DNA of 64,000 nucleotides from Bacteroidales bacterium (GCA_017469845.1 JAFUFP010000045.1:26567-90566), one strand, 5' to 3'. Counted from the stretch's first letter, positions 1 to 8,863 are shown. Translations and numbers: made by a program. The notes: a model not told the origin generated them from the sequence alone.

Positions 1-971
1 GCACCTTCCGCATAGCCGGAACTCTCTGCGCCTTCTGAACTTCCATAAGTGATTCTGCATTGATTATGATTTCCAAGTTCACGGACGAAGTGGGCCACCT
101 GATCATAATACGTCGTATCTTCAGCGAATCCTAATGTGGAATAATGGTACACTGATTCCATACCCTGAAAATCACAGACAACTCCATCATACATGTTCGT
201 GTTATTGTGTTTATTGTAGACCATTATCTGTGCTGTGGCAGTCACTACGCAGCCCGCTAATGCATGATTCGGAGTATACCTGTTCCATACACGAGTTCCA
301 TGGATTGATGCTTGTCCCCATTTGGTTTTAAGATATGGTCCATATAGAGTTCCGGCAGGCGCTGATTTAGTCTCATCCACGTTCTCGTCTTCAATCTTGA
401 CACCATACTCAAGTTCAAGAATCAATTCGCTAAGAATCAGTTCCGGAACAATCAGGAGTTTATCTGAAGACGCAATACCCGTGCCATTCCCACCATTTTT
501 CAACACTTCGAAGGCTGATACAAAATCATCAGAAGATATATTGCCGCCCTCTGTGATACAGAAGACGCCGTTATCGATTGATCTCGCTGCCGGAAGAACG
601 GCATATCCATTGTCGCCGTCGAAATTAATCAAGTATAGAAGGGAATCCGGAAAATCCAATGAAAATCCTTTGGTCGCAGAGATGCCCAAATCATATTTTG
701 TCAATGCGGAAACAGATGTGTGATCATATTTTCTTGGAAGTTCGCCCTTAGTTGGATCTCCATAGAAGATTTTCATTTGAGCGTCGAGCTTTGCCAAAGC
801 CTCTTCCATTGGTATTACATCACTGCTTTTGTTCATCTCCATCTGGAAATCTTCTGATAACTGATCTGAACAACCGCTAAACAACAACAGAAACATAAAA
901 AGCATCTGAGTCAACTTTCCTACAAGGTAGACACGACTTGAGTTTAACATGTTTAACATAAACTTCATCAT
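1..971 (-). CDS. C10-family (streptopain-like) cysteine protease, lipoprotein, 3' end cut by window edge
   Basis: I translated this from the minus strand; the frame is open from an ATG at 971 (an alternative ATG is at 968) to the window edge, about 323 residues. A hydrophobic segment ends in LLLFSGC, making Cys34 the likely lipidation site. Residues about 55-175 resemble the C10 propeptide, including LLYLINFDGDNGYAVLPA. The catalytic Cys region follows: a KTKWGQ motif at about 215-220 and AGCVVTATAQIM with the predicted nucleophile Cys241. The catalytic His lies beyond the edge. C10 enzymes (SpeB, Bacteroides fragilis Bfp) are secreted papain-like proteases made as zymogens. It lies 61 bp downstream of a small secreted protein and on the same strand as a TPR/HTH regulator. 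Base composition is A+T-richer than the rest of the window. Confidence 0.85.
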   Translation of the reverse strand, partial: MMKFMLNMLNSSRVYLVGKLTQMLFMFLLLFSGCSDQLSEDFQMEMNKSSDVIPMEEALAKLDAQMKIFYGDPTKGELPRKYDHTSVSALTKYDLGISATKGFSLDFPDSLLYLINFDGDNGYAVLPAARSIDNGVFCITEGGNISSDDFVSAFEVLKNGGNGTGIASSDKLLIVPELILSELILELEYGVKIEDENVDETKSAPAGTLYGPYLKTKWGQASIHGTRVWNRYTPNHALAGCVVTATAQIMVYNKHNNTNMYDGVVCDFQGMESVYHYSTLGFAEDTTYYDQVAHFVRELGNHNQCRITYGSSEGAESSGYAEG

Positions 972-1032
972 AAAACTAAGGAATAACCAAATATACAGTG
1001 TTGGAATCTATTTGTGGGGGCACAGACAATAT

Positions 1033-1404
1033 CTAAACAGAAACAAATGTGTAATAAAATCCAGATAATGTATAAATGTCCAGCCTCACCAACCCGCTGT
1101 ACCCAATGAGTGAAACGTCAACTCGAGTTTGAACTGAATTGAATTCCACTGTTTGCGTATCTGATGATACTGCAGACGATACGATCAGCATACCATCACC
1201 TAAAGGATAATCGAAATAAAAAGAGACTACCGCATCTTCTGAGTTATAGGAAGCTGAAATCGGAATATGGGGAATATTGTTTGGATTTTCACCTACAGAC
1301 TCCATTTCGCCAACATGAATAATAATGTTGTATGAATCTCCAGAGGCCTGCAGGTTGGAAATTGCAAAAAACAGCAATAATGACGCAAAAAACAATTTTT
1401 TCAT
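1033..1404 (-). CDS. Small secreted beta-rich protein (DUF3244-like), possible protease-associated partner
   Basis: A 123-residue protein with a clear N-terminal signal peptide (MKKLFFASLLLFFAISNLQAS). The mature part of about 100 residues alternates hydrophobic and polar residues as in a small beta-sandwich: IPISASYNSEDAVVSFYF, then DVSLIGYSGLVRLDIYTLSG. This looks like the DUF3244 pattern of small secreted Bacteroidales proteins, but I recognise it only by pattern. It lies 61 bp upstream of the C10 protease on the same strand, so cotranscription is likely. In some Bacteroides and Streptococcus loci, C10 proteases are encoded next to small secreted inhibitors (Spi or staphostatin-like). An inhibitor role here is inference from position and size only. 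Confidence 0.7.
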   Translation of the reverse strand: MKKLFFASLLLFFAISNLQASGDSYNIIIHVGEMESVGENPNNIPHIPISASYNSEDAVVSFYFDYPLGDGMLIVSSAVSSDTQTVEFNSVQTRVDVSLIGYSGLVRLDIYTLSGFYYTFVSV

Positions 1405-1538
1405 TTCAATCTACGCTTAAGATTCTGCAAAGATATCTTAATCTCAGTCCTTCAGCAAGCATTATACCATTTGCAAGATTCAACATCAAAAAAACGCCGT
1501 TTCAGAGGCCTGAGAATGCGATTTGCAAGATTTGACAT
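1341..1538. repeat. Degenerate direct repeats around the 1405-1547 intergenic gap
   Basis: An 18-bp element starting ATTTGCAAGATT occurs at 1469-1486 and again at 1521-1538 with two mismatches. The 10-mer CAGAGGCCTG occurs at 1341-1350, inside the small protein gene, and at 1503-1512; each copy is followed about 10 bp later by TTGCAA. The gap between the regulator stop and the small-protein start therefore holds repeated motifs that could be binding sites or remains of a duplication. Confidence 0.45.
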
Positions 1539-1547
1539 ATCACATGC

Positions 1548-3200
1548 TTACCCCAGTTCCTTTAGGAAAAGAGCACAATGAGGCGCTCCGGATCCGGCAA
1601 TTGTCTTTTTTATCCTACTCTTTTTGGAATATATATTTGACCTGCCTTCATCGGTCAAAACACGAATAGAGCTTGCGTTGAGGCCGGCGAAAAGATAGCA
1701 GCATAAGTCATAGTCAGATTCACTCAAAGATATTTCCTGACGAAGTTTAGCCATTAGCACATCTTTATGCAGATTGACAAATGACTCTATATCTTTCAGA
1801 GAATCATCACTTCGGAACTTGGCAAGTTCCTTTTCAACTTCTTTGTATACTCTTTTTTCCGAGGAATCATTCCTGCCTTGATAGAAAAAGGCCTCAGAAA
1901 GGCTGTTCAATCTTCCAAGTTTATTCGTAATAAGAGAACTGACACTTTTTGAAAGATCGGTTTCCCTTGAATTCATTTCAGCCAGATTTTCCCTGAGGCT
2001 ATTGACCAACATTACATTCTCCCTGTCATCCTTTCTTTTTGCTTTGACCGACAAAACAGAAACTACCGTAGCTGAAATAAGCAATATCAATAATATCGCC
2101 ATTTGGTCATTTCTTCTGCCAATCAAAGCCTCGTTCAAATCGAGCCTATCCCTATAGAATTCAGTCTGAGCTGTTTCCACTGATTGTTCAAGAAGAACAT
2201 TGAAAAGAGAATCTTCAACAAAAACCGCATGATCAAGATACTCGTACGCCGCTTTGTAATCACCTCTCAATCTAGCAACATGTTGCTTATCAAATGCGAT
2301 AATGCCCTTTGTCAAATGGTCCGTACCGCCTTTGTCTGCCAACGACATCAAAGAGTCAGATGTTGTCCTATCACCTATCAATTCATAAGCGTGTGCCAAT
2401 TTCGCGGCATCCCGTACAGACAATTGCAGCCCCAATGAATCCACCATGTATTTGTACAACTTGATCGTCAGAGGTCCATCCTCATAACTCCCGATGGCCA
2501 TTTCAGCGTGAACCCGACAAATATTGATAAGCAAAGAACGGTCTCCTGATTCCTTCGCATGTCTCTCAACTATAGAAACAAGGCTGTCACACATCCTGGT
2601 ATTCTTCAGGCTCAGATGATAGCTCGCCAGATTATACAACGCCCAATCCGCATGAGACTGTTTTCCCGCCAGGCAGAATTCCGCATAAGCGTTATTCATG
2701 TGCTCAATCGCCTTGCTCCTCATATACGTTGAAGCATATGATTGGGCGATTCCTCTCTGGACCATCCCGAGATAATAATGGTTCCCTGTACCTAGGCCGG
2801 CTTCATATGCTTGCGAAAATGTAGTGATCGAACTTGCATAACGACCCTCTTTCTGTTGGATTTTTCCCAAATATAGAAAGGACTTCATGAGATGTTCCGG
2901 TTCAGGATGACGCCGATACCACTCAACTGCGACCGATATCAGTGAATCATTCATGGCGGGAATATTGTTTTTGTCAAGTGCCGCACTCATAGCAAGGGAG
3001 TATCTGGCGGCATTTTTTCCATGCATCTTCTCCCCCGAAACGATAGACAAAGTATCCAGGACAGCGGACGGGTCAATGTCTATTGATTCCTCAGCATAGT
3101 TCAGTACTTCGGGGACATTCCCGGAACAAGCATTGAATAAGTTGATGAAAAACAATACGTATAAAAGGTATAAAAGGTTCAGAAAAGTTAACTTTTTCAT
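1548..3200 (-). CDS. TPR-repeat, membrane-anchored, LuxR-like HTH regulator
   Basis: 550 residues. The N-terminus is a signal or lipoprotein-like segment (MKKLTFLNLLYLLYVLFFIN...AC, Cys25). Residues about 40-340 are helical and TPR-like. One membrane segment follows at about 365-385 (AILLILLISATVVSVLSV), then a coiled region. The last 55 residues look like a LuxR-type helix-turn-helix: ESDYDLCCYLFAGLNASSIR, then NIYSKKSRIKK. This TPR-TM-HTH layout is common in Bacteroidales, where such proteins are thought to be membrane-bound transcription regulators sensing an unknown periplasmic signal. It is first in line on the minus strand before the small secreted protein and the C10 protease, 143 bp upstream, so control of those two genes is plausible but not shown. 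Confidence 0.75.
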   Translation of the reverse strand: MKKLTFLNLLYLLYVLFFINLFNACSGNVPEVLNYAEESIDIDPSAVLDTLSIVSGEKMHGKNAARYSLAMSAALDKNNIPAMNDSLISVAVEWYRRHPEPEHLMKSFLYLGKIQQKEGRYASSITTFSQAYEAGLGTGNHYYLGMVQRGIAQSYASTYMRSKAIEHMNNAYAEFCLAGKQSHADWALYNLASYHLSLKNTRMCDSLVSIVERHAKESGDRSLLINICRVHAEMAIGSYEDGPLTIKLYKYMVDSLGLQLSVRDAAKLAHAYELIGDRTTSDSLMSLADKGGTDHLTKGIIAFDKQHVARLRGDYKAAYEYLDHAVFVEDSLFNVLLEQSVETAQTEFYRDRLDLNEALIGRRNDQMAILLILLISATVVSVLSVKAKRKDDRENVMLVNSLRENLAEMNSRETDLSKSVSSLITNKLGRLNSLSEAFFYQGRNDSSEKRVYKEVEKELAKFRSDDSLKDIESFVNLHKDVLMAKLRQEISLSESDYDLCCYLFAGLNASSIRVLTDEGRSNIYSKKSRIKKTIAGSGAPHCALFLKELG

Positions 3201-3344
3201 TCTCGTTTGCGGTTTAAAAATACTGTCAAACTTGGTACAAAGCTAACAACTATTTCCTGAAAATCCATAGGAATTGCGATCAGTCAAGGCATTTTTCACC
3301 AATCATCAGACTGGGCCGGGGAAAATGGCTCGGTCCAAAAACTT

Positions 3345-3374
3345 CATCCTCCGAAACATACTTTCCGGAGGATG
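3345..3374 (-). terminator. Rho-independent terminator of the gcv operon (distal)
   Basis: CATCCTCCG at 3345-3353 pairs perfectly with CGGAGGATG at 3366-3374. Read on the minus strand, the stem is followed after three bases by a run of five T. It lies 77 bp beyond the gcvPB stop codon. Confidence 0.8.
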
Positions 3375-3392
3375 GGATGGTTTCTTCCGAAA

Positions 3393-3423
3393 ATCCGGGG
3401 CCGGCCGTACGCCAACCCCGGAT
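3393..3423 (-). terminator. Hairpin just after gcvPB, possible first terminator
   Basis: ATCCGGGG (3393-3400) and CCCCGGAT (3416-3423) form a perfect 8-bp stem about 28 bp after the gcvPB stop, followed on the minus strand by only three T. Together with the stronger hairpin downstream it forms a tandem terminator. Confidence 0.5.
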
Positions 3424-3450
3424 ATCGATAATCAATTTCAAGAAAATCCG

Positions 3451-4863
3451 TCAAAGGGAATCCTGCCACTTGAGGACAGGCTGCCTTGCTGCCGTAGTCT
3501 CATCCGGACGGCTTATGGGAGCACAGTGGGGAGCACTCTTGAGGAAGGAAGGATCCTCCGCAGCCTCTGCCGCTATCTTCTTCATCACGTCGATGAAAGC
3601 GTCGATCGTTTCGATGGACTCCGTTTCGGTGGGCTCTATCATCAGGGCCTGATGGAACAGGAGCGGGAAATAGATCGTCGGAGCATGGAAGCCGAAGTCA
3701 AGAAGCCTCTTGGCGACGTCCAACGTGGTCGCCCCTTCCACTCCCTCACGTGAACCGTCATTGATGAGACCGTCGAAAACGAACTCATGCTTGCAGACTG
3801 AAGGAATGGGAAGCTTGTAGCAATCCTTGAGGGATTCCTTTATGTAGTTGGCGCTCATGGTAGCGTATTTGCCGGCCAGCTTCACGTTCTGTTTTCCGAG
3901 CATCAGGATGTAAGCGTAAGCCCTGAGTATCACTCCGAAGTTTCCGTTGAATCCTGACACCCTCGTCTTTGGCAGGAACTCGACCAGGTGTTCGGCAACA
4001 CCGACGGGACCTGAACCGGGGCCTCCTCCTCCGTGCGGAGTGGAGAATGTCTTGTGAAGGTTCAGATGCATAATGTCGAATCCCATGTCTCCGGGACGCA
4101 CCATTCCGAGAAGAGGGTTCATGTTGGCTCCGTCATAGTAAAGGAGTCCGCCGCAGCCGTGCACAAGAGTGGCTATCTCCCCTATCTCCCTTTCGAAAAG
4201 TCCCAGCGTGTTGGGGTTCGTCATCATGATTCCGGCGATGTCATCCCCGAGAAGAGGTTTGAGGGCCTCCACGTCGACAAGGCCGTCGGCGTTGGATTTG
4301 ACCTCCACCACTTCAAGTCCGCATACGGCCGCGCTGGCGGGATTCGTGCCGTGGGCGCTGTCCGGGACGATGACCTTTGTCCTTTTGAGGTCACCTTTCG
4401 CCATATGGTACTGCCTCATTATCATAAGGCCGGTAAGTTCACCGTGCGCTCCGGCGCAAGGGAGGAACGTGAAGTGGGCCATACCGGTGATTGCGGCAAG
4501 GGCGTGGTCCAATCCGTCATACACCTCCAAGGCACCCATCACCGTATGGTCGGGCTGAAGGGGATGCAATCCGGCGAATGCACCCATGGAAGCGATCTCC
4601 TCGTTTATCTTGGGATTGTACTTCATCGTGCAGCTTCCCAGGGGGTAGAATCCGGTATCGACACCGAAGTTCATCTGCGAGAGGTTGGTGTAGTGACGGA
4701 CAACGTCGACTTCGCTGACCTGGGGAAGGACGGCGTCCTTTTCCCTTCTGAGAGCGGAGGGAATGGCGCCAGTGCAGTCCATGCCCCACCTGTCGGCGGG
4801 AAGGGTGAAGGCCGTACGGCCCTCCTTCGAGAGTTCGAATATAAGTTTGTCGTAATATTTCAT
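3451..4863 (-). CDS. gcvPB: Glycine dehydrogenase (decarboxylating) subunit 2, P-protein C-terminal half
   Basis: 470 residues, the usual length for the subunit-2 form. With subunit 1 and pyridoxal phosphate it decarboxylates glycine and passes the aminomethyl group to the lipoyl arm of GcvH. The PLP-binding motif LNLHKTFSTPHGGGGPG is present with the Schiff-base lysine at Lys271; DSAHGTNPASA at 168-178 and YYDGANMNP at 242-250 are typical. The start MKYYDKLIFELSKEGR matches family N-termini. It is last in a four-gene operon, 11 bp after gcvPA. Confidence 0.96.
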   Translation of the reverse strand: MKYYDKLIFELSKEGRTAFTLPADRWGMDCTGAIPSALRREKDAVLPQVSEVDVVRHYTNLSQMNFGVDTGFYPLGSCTMKYNPKINEEIASMGAFAGLHPLQPDHTVMGALEVYDGLDHALAAITGMAHFTFLPCAGAHGELTGLMIMRQYHMAKGDLKRTKVIVPDSAHGTNPASAAVCGLEVVEVKSNADGLVDVEALKPLLGDDIAGIMMTNPNTLGLFEREIGEIATLVHGCGGLLYYDGANMNPLLGMVRPGDMGFDIMHLNLHKTFSTPHGGGGPGSGPVGVAEHLVEFLPKTRVSGFNGNFGVILRAYAYILMLGKQNVKLAGKYATMSANYIKESLKDCYKLPIPSVCKHEFVFDGLINDGSREGVEGATTLDVAKRLLDFGFHAPTIYFPLLFHQALMIEPTETESIETIDAFIDVMKKIAAEAAEDPSFLKSAPHCAPISRPDETTAARQPVLKWQDSL

Positions 4864-4874
4864 CTTCCTTCCTC

Positions 4875-6215
4875 CTATGCTTTGGTGACCATTTCACGGA
4901 CGACGTCGACAAGGGCGTCAACTTCTTCCTTAGTCCTCTTCTCAGTGACGCAGAAACTCACGTAACCTTCTTCGGTAAGAAGGGCTCCGAAGAAACCTTG
5001 AGCGAGGAGCTTCTCCTGGAGAAGTTTCGGATCGACGAGGGGCTTCAGCACGAATTCCTTGAGGAACGGAGCGTCGAAAACGGGCTCGAACGCACCGGTG
5101 GAAAGAAGCTCCCTGTACAGATAATGCGCACCCTTGCAGCTGAGTTCATTTACCTTCTTCATACCCTCGGGGCCCATCACCGACAGGTAGATGGTGACCC
5201 AAAGGGCCATCAGGCTCTCATTCGAGCAGATGTTCGAAGTGGCCTTCTCGCGGCGGATATGCTGTTCCCTGGCCTGGAGCGTGAGAACATAGCATCTCTT
5301 GCCTTCATGGTCGACGGTCTGTCCGACGATCCTTCCGGGAAGTTTCCTGACGTACTCCTTCCTGCATGCCATGAATCCTACATAAGGGCCTCCGTAGCTG
5401 AGCGGAATGCCGAGTGACTGGCCGTCACCTACGGCGACGTCGAAGCCCCACTCCGCGGGAGTCTTCACGACGGCGAGAGCTGAAGGGTCGCAGTATTCGA
5501 TGGCGATGCCCTTGACTGCATGGATCTCATCGGCAAAACCCTTGAGGTCCTCGATGATTCCGAAACGGTTGACGGAAGGCACTATAACTCCGGCGACGTC
5601 ACCCTTGGCAAGTTCAGCCTTGAGGGCCTCGAAAGAGGTCTGTCCCTTTGCGTCGTAAGGAAGGAAGTCTATGACCACGCCGTGGAATTTGGCGTAGGTT
5701 TCGATGACTTTGACAACGTTCGGAAGCAAAGTGGACGAAACGAGTACCCTGGTCTTTTTCTTGGTGCTCGCCATCGCCATCATCATGGCCTCTGCGGCGG
5801 CTGTGGCCCCGTCATACATCGAAGCGTTGGAGATGTCCATTCCGGTGAGGGAGCAGATCATGCTCTGGTATTCGAAGATGTAACGGAGGGTACCCTGTGA
5901 GATCTCCGCCTGGTAAGGAGTGTAGGCGGTTATGAACTCAGAGCGCTGCGTCAGATATGAAATCACCGAAGGGGTGTAATGGTCATACGCACCCGCTCCC
6001 GCGAAAACGGTGAGAGGGGTATTGTGGGAAGCGAGGAAATTGAAGAAGTCACGCACCTCCTGCTCGCTCATCGCGTCAGGAAGGTCGTACTCCCCCTTGT
6101 AGATGAATTCAGCCGGAACGTCGCTGTAAAGGTCATCGAGGGAACTGACCCCGATCCTTTCGAGCATCACCCGGATATCTTCATCGGTATGCGGGAAATA
6201 TGAGAATGTGCCCAT
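4875..6215 (-). CDS. gcvPA: Glycine dehydrogenase (decarboxylating) subunit 1, P-protein N-terminal half
   Basis: 446 residues, matching the separate subunit-1 form of the P-protein. The N-terminus MGTFSYFPHTDEDIRVML is typical. Family motifs include YTPYQAEISQGTLRYIFEYQ, NASMYDGATAAAEA and GDGQSLGIPLSYGGPYVGF. This half folds like a PLP enzyme but the catalytic lysine sits in GcvPB; the two act as a heterotetramer in the cytoplasm. The genes upstream (gcvH, 76 bp away) and downstream (gcvPB) belong to the same pathway. The split is noteworthy because many Bacteroides carry one fused gcvP. Confidence 0.96.
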   Translation of the reverse strand: MGTFSYFPHTDEDIRVMLERIGVSSLDDLYSDVPAEFIYKGEYDLPDAMSEQEVRDFFNFLASHNTPLTVFAGAGAYDHYTPSVISYLTQRSEFITAYTPYQAEISQGTLRYIFEYQSMICSLTGMDISNASMYDGATAAAEAMMMAMASTKKKTRVLVSSTLLPNVVKVIETYAKFHGVVIDFLPYDAKGQTSFEALKAELAKGDVAGVIVPSVNRFGIIEDLKGFADEIHAVKGIAIEYCDPSALAVVKTPAEWGFDVAVGDGQSLGIPLSYGGPYVGFMACRKEYVRKLPGRIVGQTVDHEGKRCYVLTLQAREQHIRREKATSNICSNESLMALWVTIYLSVMGPEGMKKVNELSCKGAHYLYRELLSTGAFEPVFDAPFLKEFVLKPLVDPKLLQEKLLAQGFFGALLTEEGYVSFCVTEKRTKEEVDALVDVVREMVTKA

Positions 6216-6291
6216 TTATCTATCTTATGGTGTGAAGGTGGAAGAAAGGGCATATCCGCCTTGAAGGACATGCCCTTTAGTCATAATGCAA

Positions 6292-6672
6292 CTATTTCTC
6301 GATGAGTTTCGTGTAAGCCGCGGCGTCAAGAAGACCTTCAAGCTCGCCGGGGTCGCTCATTCTGACCTTGATGATCCAGGAGCCGAAAGCGTCCTCGTTG
6401 ATCTTCTCGGGCTCGTCGTCGAGGGCTTCATTCACCTCAATGACAGTTCCGCTGACGGGGCAGTAAAGATCGGAAGCGGCCTTGACGCTCTCGAGGGCTC
6501 CGAACTCCTCACCCTTCTCGAACTCATCGTCGACATCGGGGAGGTCGACATAGGTGATGTCACCCATTTCCTCCTGCGCGAAATCTGATACACCGATGAC
6601 GGCAACATCGCCATCAACCTTTACCCATTCGTGGGATTCGCTGTAAAGCAATCCTTCAAGTACTTTGCTCAT
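6292..6672 (-). CDS. gcvH: Glycine cleavage system H protein
   Basis: 126 residues, the standard length. It carries the lipoyl group that shuttles the aminomethyl intermediate between the P, T and L proteins. The lipoylation motif is FGALESVKAASDLYCPVSG with the modified lysine at Lys64. The N-terminal YSESHEWVKVDGDVAVIGVSDFAQ is typical. It lies 22 bp after gcvT. No lipoate ligase or L-protein gene is in the window, so those must be supplied from elsewhere. Confidence 0.97.
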   Translation of the reverse strand: MSKVLEGLLYSESHEWVKVDGDVAVIGVSDFAQEEMGDITYVDLPDVDDEFEKGEEFGALESVKAASDLYCPVSGTVIEVNEALDDEPEKINEDAFGSWIIKVRMSDPGELEGLLDAAAYTKLIEK

Positions 6673-6694
6673 TTCTGTTGATATTTTGTTGTTT

Positions 6695-7798
6695 CTATTT
6701 CTTGTAATTGGTCTGATAGAATCTCTTCTTTATGACTTCACCGGGGAACACTTTCTTGCGGATGCGGATCGAAAGCGGTGTTCCGAGTGCGGCATATTCG
6801 CTCTTCACGAGGGCGAAGCAGATGCTCCTGTCAAGGGAGATGGAGTGGTAACCGGTGGTGACGACTCCGACCTGCTCTCCTTCAGCGGTCTCGACGGGGT
6901 ATCCGGCCCTCGGTATGGCCTTGTCCTCGATTCCGATGCCGACGAGTTTCTTGGTGGTGCCTCCCGCTTTCTGGGCGACGAGGACATCCTTTCCTATGAA
7001 CTCTTCCTTGTCCAGTTTGCAGAACATTCCGAGGCCGGCTTCGATCGGAGTGATGTCGGCGCTCAGTTCATCGCCGTAAAGGGGAAGACCCGCTTCGAAA
7101 CGGAGGGTGTCGCGGCAACCGAGGCCGCAGGGTACAACACCGGCGGCGAGGAACTTGTCCCAGATCTCGACGGTTGATGCGGGATCGACGTAGATCTCGA
7201 ATCCGTCTTCTCCGGTATATCCCGTACGGCTGAGGATGAGTCTGTGGCCATTGTATACGCAGTTGCAGTAGGTATAGAAACTGAGAGCCTCAGCCTCTTT
7301 GTATCCAAGAACTTCAACGACGGTCTTTTCAGCCTCGGGGCCCTGGACGGCTATCTGCCCCCACTGCTCGGAAAGATTCTCTATCTTGACGTCGAAACCC
7401 TTCTCATTGTCCTTCATCCACTGATAATCCTTCTCTATGTTCGCGGCGTTCACGACCAGAAGGAAATGGTCCTTCTCGAACTCCCTGTAGACAAGGAGGT
7501 CGTCAACGACTCCGCCTTCGGGGTAGCACATCATTCCGTAGAGCACCTTGCCGGGCTCGAAACCGCTGATGTTGTTCGTGAAGATATGATTGATGAACTT
7601 CTCGGCGTCGGGTCCCTCGATGAAGATTTCACCCATGTGGGAAACGTCGAACATTCCCACCTTTGTCCTTACGGCGAGATGTTCCGGTGTGATGCCCGAA
7701 TACTGGATCGGCATCATGAAACCCGCGAAGGGGCTCATCTTGGCCCCGAGAGCGACATGCTTGTCATACAGGCATGTGTATTTGAGATTCTCTTCCAT
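6695..7798 (-). CDS. gcvT: Glycine cleavage system T protein (aminomethyltransferase)
   Basis: 367 residues. It transfers the methylene group from aminomethyl-lipoyl-GcvH to tetrahydrofolate, releasing ammonia. Characteristic motifs are FDVSHMGEIFIEG, the folate-site region TGYTGEDGFEIYV, and the C-terminal barrel domain with GVVTTGYHSISLDRSICFALV. It is the first gene of the operon gcvT-gcvH-gcvPA-gcvPB. An upstream leader of about 80 bases contains no glycine-riboswitch pattern that I can recognise. Confidence 0.97.
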   Translation of the reverse strand: MEENLKYTCLYDKHVALGAKMSPFAGFMMPIQYSGITPEHLAVRTKVGMFDVSHMGEIFIEGPDAEKFINHIFTNNISGFEPGKVLYGMMCYPEGGVVDDLLVYREFEKDHFLLVVNAANIEKDYQWMKDNEKGFDVKIENLSEQWGQIAVQGPEAEKTVVEVLGYKEAEALSFYTYCNCVYNGHRLILSRTGYTGEDGFEIYVDPASTVEIWDKFLAAGVVPCGLGCRDTLRFEAGLPLYGDELSADITPIEAGLGMFCKLDKEEFIGKDVLVAQKAGGTTKKLVGIGIEDKAIPRAGYPVETAEGEQVGVVTTGYHSISLDRSICFALVKSEYAALGTPLSIRIRKKVFPGEVIKKRFYQTNYKK

Positions 7799-7884
7799 TT
7801 GGTTATCAGTTGTTTTTGAAATTGCCAGTCTGTATCTTGGGAGGCGTTTGCGTCAATGTGAACAAATGCGCCCTTTCAAGTCTC

Positions 7885-7892
7885 CAAAGATA
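7885..7892 (-). promoter_or_regulatory. Putative -7 element for the gcv operon
   Basis: The minus strand reads TATCTTTG, matching the Bacteroidetes -7 consensus TAnnTTTG, 87 bp upstream of the gcvT start. No clear -33 TTTG at the ideal distance was found. The leader could form GGCG/CGCC pairing with a 2-base bulge, of unknown meaning. Confidence 0.5.
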
Positions 7893-7945
7893 ACAAAAAG
7901 ACACGTATTTCCCGCGCTGAAGTTACAATTTCGAAGAAAAATCGT

Positions 7946-8863
7946 CTATCGGTCGCCGATTCTCCACTCCCAGGGATCGAATCTGTCCTCGACCTCCTCC
8001 TGAACCGAATAATCCAGGTTGTTGAAAAGGTCCATTCCCACGATCTCCTCGAGCTCGTTCACGCTCATAGCGTAATCCGCAAGGTCACCGCTGCAGCTTT
8101 CGTTGGGGAAATAGAAACCTATCGAAAGGAACTCCCCCGTCTTCTTGTCCTTCGCCAGAAGAGCCTTGAAGAATCCGTCCGGAATCGTGACCTTGTTCTC
8201 GCCTATGGTTCCGTACCTGGCGTCCCCGACGACAGGTCCCGTGACGATCCAGATCGTGCCGTAATACCTAGCCTCGTAGCGCACCTGCTTTTCCAGGTCG
8301 TTCCACAGGCCGGCATTCAGGTTATGGCTCTGGGGGCAGACGTTGGAGAGGTAGAAGCATTCCTTCTGCACCTGGGAACTCCATTTCATGTCTCCGGAAG
8401 GGGCAAGATGACCGCGGTCCCATCCGCTGCCGCGGTAGTCACTGTCGTAGGCCTGCCTTCCCCTGATCTGGGGATCGGGATTGAATTCATCGCCGCGTTC
8501 GAAGTCACCGTACAGTTCGCTGTCCTGCAATTCATAAGCCACCCAGTTCGGTATCCGAAGGAGTGAATTGTACGAAAGGGTGTATCCCATATGCTCGACG
8601 ACGGTGTTCTGTTCACGGTCAGGTTCCAGAAGGTACGGAATCTCGAGCCCACGGAGTTCCGAAGCGGTATATGCCGACACACCGTTGTCGGAAGAGGAAG
8701 ACGGCAGGTTGAGGGATATTCCGTTACTGAGCAGTTCCTCATCAGAAGAGGTGGATCCGTCTCCGTTTTTGAGGATCGGATAAAGGATGAGGGCTGCAAG
8801 AATGAGAACGGCGTATATGAGTCCTTTTCTGTTCGGACGTTTTTCCTTGTCGGATTGTTTCAT
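7946..8863 (-). CDS. DNA/RNA non-specific endonuclease (NUC1 family), membrane-anchored or exported
   Basis: 305 residues. A positively charged N-terminus is followed by one hydrophobic segment at about 13-31 (KGLIYAVLILAALILYPIL), then a low-complexity Ser/Asp stretch, then the beta-beta-alpha-metal nuclease domain. The signature WDRGHLAPSGDM has the general-base His152. The metal-ligand asparagine is in YLSNVCPQSHNLNAGLWNDLE, probably Asn183. The family cuts double- and single-stranded DNA and RNA, so this is likely an extracytoplasmic scavenging nuclease. It lies 32 bp after the GH120 gene on the same strand, so they may be cotranscribed although the functions are unrelated. Confidence 0.92.
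   Translation of the reverse strand: MKQSDKEKRPNRKGLIYAVLILAALILYPILKNGDGSTSSDEELLSNGISLNLPSSSSDNGVSAYTASELRGLEIPYLLEPDREQNTVVEHMGYTLSYNSLLRIPNWVAYELQDSELYGDFERGDEFNPDPQIRGRQAYDSDYRGSGWDRGHLAPSGDMKWSSQVQKECFYLSNVCPQSHNLNAGLWNDLEKQVRYEARYYGTIWIVTGPVVGDARYGTIGENKVTIPDGFFKALLAKDKKTGEFLSIGFYFPNESCSGDLADYAMSVNELEEIVGMDLFNNLDYSVQEEVEDRFDPWEWRIGDR

Noticed and set aside
322..723. 133-residue plus-strand frame near the left edge
   Set aside because: The minus strand encodes a convincing C10 protease through the same bases.
7799..7945. Glycine riboswitch upstream of gcvT
   Set aside because: The leader is short and lacks the tandem aptamer pattern; only a weak bulged hairpin is visible.
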